55,716 bases of DNA. Origin: Candidatus Hydrogenedentota bacterium (GTDB lineage: Bacteria; Hydrogenedentota; Hydrogenedentia; Hydrogenedentales; JAJRTN01). The stretch covers positions 1 to 55,716 of the forward strand of contig JAJRTN010000050.1 of assembly GCA_024278275.1 (NCBI GenBank), in the 5' to 3' direction. Both the position numbers and the translations under genes were made by a program. Positions 30,817 to 39,800 of this stretch are shown one piece after another. The notes beneath the pieces were generated by a model. It did no database searches. It was given only the letters and a program-made list of their open reading frames with translations, and was not told the origin of the DNA. Each line of letters opens with the position of its first letter. The stretch's first letter is position 1.

Positions 30817-33800
30817 TTACTTTTTCTTCAGTCGCGGGTAGGCGTAGGTTTCGAAAAACAATTTGATGTCCGAAACCCCGTTGCCGTCCCGTTCGCCGTT
30901 CACCAGGTTACCGTCGATGAAACGCGCCAGGCCCTCCTCGCGGTCGTTGGACAAGGTGCTTGCCGGGATGATGAGCATCCACCGTGTGTTCCAGACGGAC
31001 CGCCCGATGAGCCGGCTGTCGCGGGTCACCTCCTTCTCCGAGAATTCACCGCTGTCATGATAGGCGCGATAACGGCCGAAACGGCGAATGGGCACGAGAC
31101 TGCCCGCGAGGGAATCGACCGAGGGTATCCAGTAGGGGTCGTCCAAATCGTTTCCGCCGATGGAGAAAGGCACCGGCAGGACCTGGTCCATCACGTTGAA
31201 AGAGCGAATCTGCCCGGCAAAGCCCGTGGGTGACCGAAGGATGTCGGTCCCCGCGGGCACCAGGTAGATGCGCGGCGTGTTCGACAAGTTCAGGAAATCG
31301 TAGTTGCTGAACCACGTGCCCACGGAACGGATCTTCGTGGCAAACTTGGTCGAATCATAGGAGCTGTCCAGCCCGCCCGCGTCGTGGCCGAAGAAGTTCT
31401 TTCCCTCCTCCACAACCGTCCCGAAGGGAATCACAATGCCCGGCTCCGTGTCGCCGAAACCGGCGGGCGGCACGCAATACTGCCGGAACTCCGGCACGTC
31501 CCACAGGTTGGCGGCCGTGCCCACCCCGTTGGCGCCATAGTCCTGCCGAAGCACTTCGCGCCAGGCCTCGTCGCCCGCTTCGCCGGGGAGAATGCGGAAC
31601 AGCTCCCGCCGCAAACTGAAGCGGTTGGTTTCCACCTGGGGATTGTTGAAACCAAGTTGCCCGGAGAGGACCTCGAAGTTCCGCGCCATCACGGCCAGGC
31701 TGTCGGCGAGGCCCGTGCCCGTCTGGGGCAGCCCGTCGGTGACCGTGCCCAATTGGCGCGCCTTCACGATCCGGGTGAGGAACTGCTCGCCCGCCATGGG
31801 ATCGCTCGACAGCATGGTCGTTTCGTAATCGTAGGCCTTGGCGGCGAGGAAAGTATAGCGTGCCGCCAGATCGAATTGGGCGCGGTACTTCTGCAGGGCG
31901 TCGTTCCGGAAAATGCGGAAGGCCATATCCTTGTAGCGCTGCTGCTGCACGTCGGCCGCGGTCTGATGACGCAGGATCTCCCGGCGCTCGATGACGCGCT
32001 GTCCCTCGGCCAGCACCTCCAGGTAACGTCCGCTCGCCTGCGTCACGGCCTCGTGCGTGTTGTGCAGGGCGATGCGCAGGGGTATCTCGTTGCGCAGGAG
32101 CGATTCGAGACCGTGAATGGCCTGGAAGTTGCTGAACTGGCCTTCCAGGTTGGTCATGTCGATGGCCAGTTGATCGTCGGCGATCTGCCCCGCGTGCTCG
32201 ATGAAGAGGATGGGAATGTCAAGCAGGTCGGTGGCCGCGCTCAACGCCGCCAGGGCGCCCTTCCAACCGGCGCTGATTCCGCCCCGCACCGGTGCCAACC
32301 CGTCAATAATGACCCCGTTGGAGAAACCGACAATGACGCCGGTCACCGTGGGCACCGACTTTTCGAGGGATTTACCGATGGCCTCCACGATGGTGATGGC
32401 GGCCTTCAGGGCGATCTGCGTCGTCTTCATGATGCGGATCTTTTCGAGCGCCGACTTCTTGGCGTCCAGGCGGTCGTTGAGCAACTCAAGCTGGGCCGCG
32501 CTGATCCCGAACTGCGCTTCAATCAGCTCAATCTGGTCCTCGATCTCGCCCACCAGGCTCTCGTAATCGTCGATGGCGCTCATGAATTGGCCGAGGGCCT
32601 GGAGCAATTCGGACCGGGCACGCTGGATCTCGCCCGGCGCGCGCCGCTGTCCCGTCCAGTTCGAGGGCTTTTCAATCCCCAGCCGTCCGCCGGAAGTGGA
32701 GAAGTTGTACCACACGTACACCGGCTGTTCGCTGGGCGTGCCCGACGTGGGCAGGGTCACGCAGTTGGTGGGAATGTCGTCCCGGTCGGCGAAGCCCGCC
32801 AGGGCCGTGTCGAAGTCGCAGGTGGAGACGGCGCCGTAGTTCTTCACGGGCACCACCATGGTGAAGTCGCCATCGCCCACGGCGTAGTTCCACTGGCTCA
32901 AGGCGAGCTCGGCCGCGCCGGGAATCGTGTCCGTGCCGTCCGCCAGGGTGCTGTCGTCGAAGAAAAGACTTTGCAGCAACGGATCGCGCTGGATGCCCGA
33001 CGGCTCGTTGAACATGTAATGGAAAAGGTCCGGGCCATCGTAGCCGGTCGCGTAGAGGCCGCCGGGGCCGATATCGTCGGAGTAAGGATAACCGAAGATC
33101 TCGATGAGCCGCGCCCGGAAGTCCAGTTCCGCGTCCAGCACGGCGCGCTCGAAGTCCTGCTGCGAATCCGCCTGGCGGCGCAGCAACTGGGTTGAATTGT
33201 TGGCCCGGTTGAACACCGTGACCGTGTTGTTCAGGGCCGTCACGGCGCGCTCGAAGACCTGCTCGAAGTGGGTCAACCCGGCGTCGATCCGGGCCGGGCT
33301 GATGTCGAAGGGCACCACGTCGTTGCCCAGGCCGAGCGGATTAAGCCCCAGGTCGGCCTCGTCCACCTTGGCCTGGATGCTGTCGTAGGCGGTTGCCACC
33401 TCGGCCAGATCGAGCACGGTGGTGCGATCAATCTTCTGAATACTCGTGTGGTCGGGATTCGGATCTTCCGCGCGCAGCAGGGCGTTGCCCACCACCCAAT
33501 CGATGTAGGCTCCCTGGCCCGCCCGTTGCGCCCACTCCGTGAAGCCCCAGGCGCGAAGGGGATCCTTGTCCTTGTACCCCTGCCATTGGCCCGCCGGATC
33601 CTCCACGTAGGCATCGCGGTAGGTGAGGTTCACGATCTCCGCGCCCGTGCGCGCCTTGGCCGCGGCCACCTTCGCGAACTTGCGCTCGTCCAGGTAGTCC
33701 ACCGTCACCGGCTGACCACCCACGAGCAACGCCTCCGACCGGGTCACCCACGTGTAGAAGGGATGGCGAAGCAGCTTGTAATAGGTCTTGATGGACTGGA

Positions 33801-36800
33801 GATAGTGGCCCCAGGCGTCGCCGTGACCCTGCGGATAGAGCCGCTTGGCGTCGGCTTCGCTGATAACGCCGTTGCCCCCCTCCACCTCGTCCTGGATGTT
33901 GTAGTTCAGGGCGTAGGCCACCTCGCCGCCCGTGATGTCCCGCGTGAAGTTCCACATGAGGCGGTTGTAGACCGGATCCACCTCGACACTGGGCGCGAAG
34001 GTGTCGTCCCGGCCCCGCAGGAGGACCAGCTCCTCTTCCAGGAGGGAATCGGTCTGGTTCATGAAGGCGTGGATGGACGTGGCTTCCGAGCCATACACGC
34101 CGTCGTCCGTCCCGAAGGCGATGGTGGGATCCTGTGCGTCCGCGTAGGCCTCGTTCGCCAGAAGGGCGTAGAGATCGCTGATGCGGCTGGCGGCCAGCAG
34201 CAGCGCCGTGTTCACCCCGGGGTTATTCACCGGCGACAGGGCGTTGATGCTCAGGTCCGCGCCGCGGCCCAGTACCGTCTCGTAGATGGGGATCAACCCG
34301 AAGGCATCCAGGTTGTCACAATTCAGCGGCACGCTGCCCGTCCAGCGTGGTCCCGCCTGGCTGATCATGCTCACCAGGCGGTTGGGCGCGCCCGTGCTGA
34401 AGGAGGCGAAAGACTCCTCCGCCCCGGCGATGCCGCCCCCGCTTGCCCGCTGGGTGAAGGGGTTGATGGTGCCCACCACCCGCTTGATCCATCCTTCCGC
34501 CAACTGGGGCCGCGTCCAGTCGCTCCAGCGGTTGCCGTAAGGCTGGGCATTGTCCTTCTGCTTGTATCGCACCACGAACCAGTTGTCCGTCAGCGTGAGA
34601 AGGCCCGGCCCCTGGATGGTGATGGCGTTCAACCCCACGCCGCTCGAAGGCCCGGTGGTCAGGGGCGGCGGACGCCAGGGATCGGTGGGATCGTTCAGGT
34701 CGGGCGGATCGGGGATGGTACCGCCCTCGTCGGGCACGTAGAGCCACTCGAACATGAAATCGCCCGGCTTACCGAGGAAGTCGTTGTTGTTCATGAGCGT
34801 GAGCTTTTCCTCGAAAACGCACGCGGGCTTCACCACCGCCACCTGGCCCGGGTTCAGGTCGTCGATGACGCGAAGGATTTCCAGGCTCACCGGCAAGGGG
34901 TCGCAGGCGTTCGCGTTTTGCATGGCCAGGGTGATGTAACCCGTACCCTTGGCGTTGCCCGTGGAAAGGGCCAACACGTCGTAAGGGTCCACGCTGCTGT
35001 CGTGGATGATGTGGGGTTCATCGGCCAGCGCGAACAATTGCGTCACCGCCACTTCCCAGTCGGACCCGGCCGCCGACCCCGGGCTGAGCGCCAGGATGGC
35101 CGCGTAGTCTTCCGGCGTCATCACGTTGATCAGCACGTAGTCGAAACCCGTCACCGGGTTCACCAGGATGCCCTTGAACATGAGCTTGCCGTTGATGGGG
35201 TCGTAGCTGGTGCGGAAGTTCAGGGCCGGGGGCAATTCGGCGAAGCTGACCAACCCGCCCGCCGCGGGCGCGGTCTTCACGTCGGTGGGCAACTCGGCCA
35301 GGTCGACCGACCGGGTAATCACGGGATCGATAAGGCCGGCGCTGATTTTCGAGGGGTCGCCCGATTCCGCCACGGACTGCTGGTAGATAAGGTCCACACT
35401 GCACTGGCCGTTGATCTGGGGAAGGCCGTACTTCGCCTCGATGAGGATCTCCGAGAGTCCCATCACGGGGATGTCGTCGGGCCAGGTCGTCTGGTAGAGC
35501 ACGGGTTCCGGCGTGAGACGCGCCGAATGGGGGCCGCCGTCCAGCAGGGGCACGTCGTCGAGCGCCCCCTGGGCCGGATCGAAGTTCCGGGGATCCCCCG
35601 ACCCGCTGCCATACTTGAGCTTGTAGGCCTCGGGGAAATAGAAATCGGGCTGCACGGGATAGTAGAAGAGCATTCCGAGACGGTCGTTCGTGCCCGTGGC
35701 CGACTTCGCCCAATGGCGGGTTGTGCGATCCTCGAACACGTAATCCGCCGATCCCGGGGTATAGGTGTTGTCCGGGCTGTACAGGAAGGTGCTTAGCGGA
35801 TAGGGCGGCTGAATGAACGCGCCCGCGCTGCCCTCGTAGGGGTCGTCGTCGCCGGAAACATGCGGCCAGGGACCAAAGGTAAACACGCCGTCGGTGGCCA
35901 GCACGGCGAAGGGCTTCGTCTTCGTGCGCGGCACGCCGAAAACGTCCAGGTCGTTCGGGTCCCGGTAGACCAGCAGGGCGTAGGGTTCGGACGTGTAGGT
36001 GGGCGAGTTGAGGTCCGTGTCGTTCAGGTCGTTGCGGAGGGCGAAGAGCGCCTTGCCGCCGCCGAAGGGTGCGATGAGGGCGTGCTCCTCGTTCGGGTTG
36101 AAGCCGGGAAGGGCGCGGTCGTTCTGGACATACACGTCCAGTTCCTGCCCGTAGGTGGCGATATCCAGTTCCCCCGAACCGTCCTGGCGCGCCACCACGA
36201 TGGTCTCCGCGTCCGTGGGCCATCCCAGCACGTAGGTGGCCGTCTTGTAGGGCCAGGCGAAGGACAACAGGGGCTCGCCCGTCACGGGATCCCGCGCCCG
36301 GTCGCCCGTTTTGGCATCCACCAGGTTACGTCCGCGCTCGTAGAAGGCCAGGGCAAGATCATCTTCACCGGACCGCTTCACGTTCACGGGCACAATCGTT
36401 CCCCATCGGTTCGCCCGGTCGTAGAATCCGGGATAGCGCAACGTGGCGGGCGCGTAGGGCGCGTTCCCGAAAAGAACGTAGGGCGCTCCCGCCCGTTCAT
36501 CGTGATAGGTGGCGAAATTCGGATCGGTATTGGGATCGATCTGCGTGCCCACGGTCCACGGCACGTTCCCGAGGAAGTTCGCGGGGTCATCCCACTTCGA
36601 CACGCGGACAAACTGGAAAAAGATGTCGCCCTGGTCCGGCTGGGGCTTGGTCGAAAGCATGATCACCGCCCGGCCCCGGCTCCCGGCGGTCTTGGCCGCG
36701 GCAAAGGCGTCGTTCGTCTCGACATAGTCCTTCAGGTCACCGCCCGTGGGCGACGTGAGGCCCGGGTCGCTGTCCATGAGCGCGCTGAAGGGGAACTCCA

Positions 36801-39800
36801 ATTCAGGCGACGCGCCGGTAATCAGCACCGGCGGCGTGCCCTCCAGGTAGGTCTGGAACAGGCCCGAATCATCGGCGGGCCATTGGTTGATCGCCTTCAC
36901 CTCGCTGACAATTTCACCGGCCCCGTTGCGCCAGCGGATGGTGACCTCGCCCGCGCCGGTGGCGTAGAGTTTCTTCTCGATGCTGTTCCAGAAGGTCTTG
37001 GCGGGATCGCTCGGGGTCACATCCGGGCCGTTTGCCCAAATGTCGTCGGGCGTGACACCCACGGCGGGAATGACCCGCCCAATCTGGGTGATCAGGTCGG
37101 CCTTGATGATAGCGTAGTACCCGTTGAACTCGGCCCGGGCGTTGTCGCCGTGATTCCGGATCACGGAGAACACATGCCGATCCGGATCGTGAACAAAGGG
37201 CAACCAGGACCAGGTGGTGTTCTCGCTCAGCGGCGCGCCCGGTTTGGCGTAGAACACGGCGATACTTTGCAGATCCACGCCCGCCACTTCCTCGGGCCGG
37301 TAATGCAGGTCGATCACGGAGGAAGAGAAGCCCTGCCGGTTGGTCGTGACCAGCCAGTGAACGCCCTGCGGTATCCAGCGGTCGTCGTCCGCGGCGCAGG
37401 CGCCCACGGGCACGTCCGGCGCGGGTTCCCGGAAGATCGTCACGGTCTGGGTGCTGGCCTCGGCCAACTCCGTGCCGAAACCACCGCCCACGAATTGGAT
37501 GGAAACACGCGAGGCGGGAAGGGTGGCGTCGAAATCCCCCAACTCGCCCACGCCCCGGTAAACCGTCGCGCCCAGGTCCAGCCCCGACCCGCCCGGCAGG
37601 TCCCCCAGCGGCCCCACGGCGCTGCGCGCCCGGGAACGGTAGGTCGCGGCGATCCGCTCCGATTCGCCGAAAATGACGAAGCTCGAACCGTCCTGCCCGA
37701 CGGCGAAATCCGCGATGCCGTCGTTGTTGAAATCACCCACGGCCGACAGGGACGTGCCGAAGGCGGCGCCCGCATCATGCGTGTTGTAGAGGTAACGGCC
37801 CAACGCCGCGTTGGGGTCCCGGTTCGCCAGATCCCGCAGGGAGAGCACACCGCCCAGCCCCGGTTTGCCATGGACTATATACACTTCGCCCGGATAGCCG
37901 CCGGGCGTACCGCCCGTCGCGCTGATGAGCGTATCCATGTAGCCGTCGCCGTTGATGTCGCCCGCGCCGGCCACCACGGCCGCCGTGTTGTCGCCTTCGT
38001 TGATGCCCATCAGGAGCAACCCCGGCACCTCCGTGCCCACCTCGGCTGCCAGGCTTTCCGGCGCGTGGCCCTCGCCCCGGGCGCCCAGGACGATATAGGC
38101 GCGGCCCCAGTGGGGTTCCGCCGCGCCGGCGCCGTCGAAGGCGGGCGCTCCCACAACGAAATCGTCCAGGCTGTCACCATTGGCATCGCCCACGCTATCC
38201 AGGCTGCTTCCGAAGCCGCCCCCCTCGCCCGTCAGCCGCATGCCGGGGATGCTGCCCAGGTCGCCTGGCTTGAAAGGCGGCAGCAGCACGATATCTGGGT
38301 TGACCAGGTCCGCCAGGCCGCCCTCGGGCGGCATGACCACGGTGAAATACAGCGAATTGGGCAGCGGCGGCGTCTGCGACGGATCGCCGTCCGCCAGCCG
38401 CGCCAGCGGGATGGGATTGGGCGCGTCATTGTTCGCGTAATCCACGTGGCCGAAAAACACGTAGGCCGATCCCTCGTCCCCCGCCCCCTGCTTCGGGGCT
38501 CCCACGCCGATATCCGATACGCCGTCGCCGTTCACATCGCCCACCCCGCTGACCGCCGCGCCGAAATCGTCGTCGTCGGCCTCGCCGAGGATGCGGATGC
38601 CCCGCGGCGGCGCAAGGGACTGCAAATCGATGAGGCCGTTCGCCCCCACCCCGGCGTCGCTTCCGAAGATGACGTAGGCCGCGCCGCAGCGGGTCCCCGA
38701 ACCGTCGTCCGCGTCCGGCGCGCCGATGATCAGGTCGTGGAAACCGTTCCCGTTGAAGTCGCCCGCGCCCGCCATGGAAAGGCCCGCGCCGTCGCCCGCC
38801 CGCGCGCCCACGATCTTCACCCCTTCCACCGTGGCGCCCTGCGTGGTGTCGCCGATATCACCGGTCGAGATAACCGGATCGAGATTCCGGTCGCCCAGGA
38901 TGATGTAGGCGCCTCCCGCGAGCGTGCCGTCGAGGAAACCGATGGCGAAATCATCGATCCGGTCGCCGTTCATGTCGCCGATGCCCGTGACACTCACGCC
39001 CAAGTGCTCGCCGTCGGCGCCACCCTCCACGACAATGCCGTTCACGCCATCCAGCAAGCCGGCCCCAAAGGGGGCGGTATCATTGAGATACAGGTTCAGC
39101 ACGTCGGAAAAGCCGCCGACGGGCGCGCCGAAGACGATGAACACCTTGCCCGCCTCGGAGAAGGTGGAACCCCCGGACGTCACGTCCGCCAGGGGAGCCG
39201 TGATGGCGAAATCCTCGAAGGTGTCGCCGTTGATATCCCCTACGCCGGACACCACGCGGCCCGCCTCGCTGCCGCCGAGGGAATCGCCGTCCGCCTTGAA
39301 CTGGATACCCCGGGGCGGAAGATCATCAAAGAACAGGTTCTTGGTCCATTCCACGGAGGACGGTGGCGGCGTGGCGGCGATGGCGATGGAGGACACCGCC
39401 GGTCCGTCCAGGTGGACCCGCGTTTCCACCGTGCCGGGATTGGCCGCGCTCTCTTTCAGCTCCACCGTGCGCGTCTCCCACACATCGCCCGAAACAAAGG
39501 CGTTGAGATAAAGCGTACCGGTGGCATCGTCGAAATCGCTGTCCCAGAAAGTATCCTCGACCGCGTCACCCGCCACGATGCCGCCCAGGGTGCCGATGAG
39601 CGTGGCGCTCGAGGTCGTGCCCAAATCGATACGGTAGAGGTCGGCCTCATTGGCATTGTCCCGCGCCACGGCGTAGATGCGCCCCGTGGTGGGGTGGACC
39701 GCCACCGCCACCCACCGGTGCGTCAGCAACTGCTGGGACAGAAGGGTTCCGTCCGCCAAATCCACGAGCGCCACGTGACCCTCGGTGGAGGTGGCCACGG

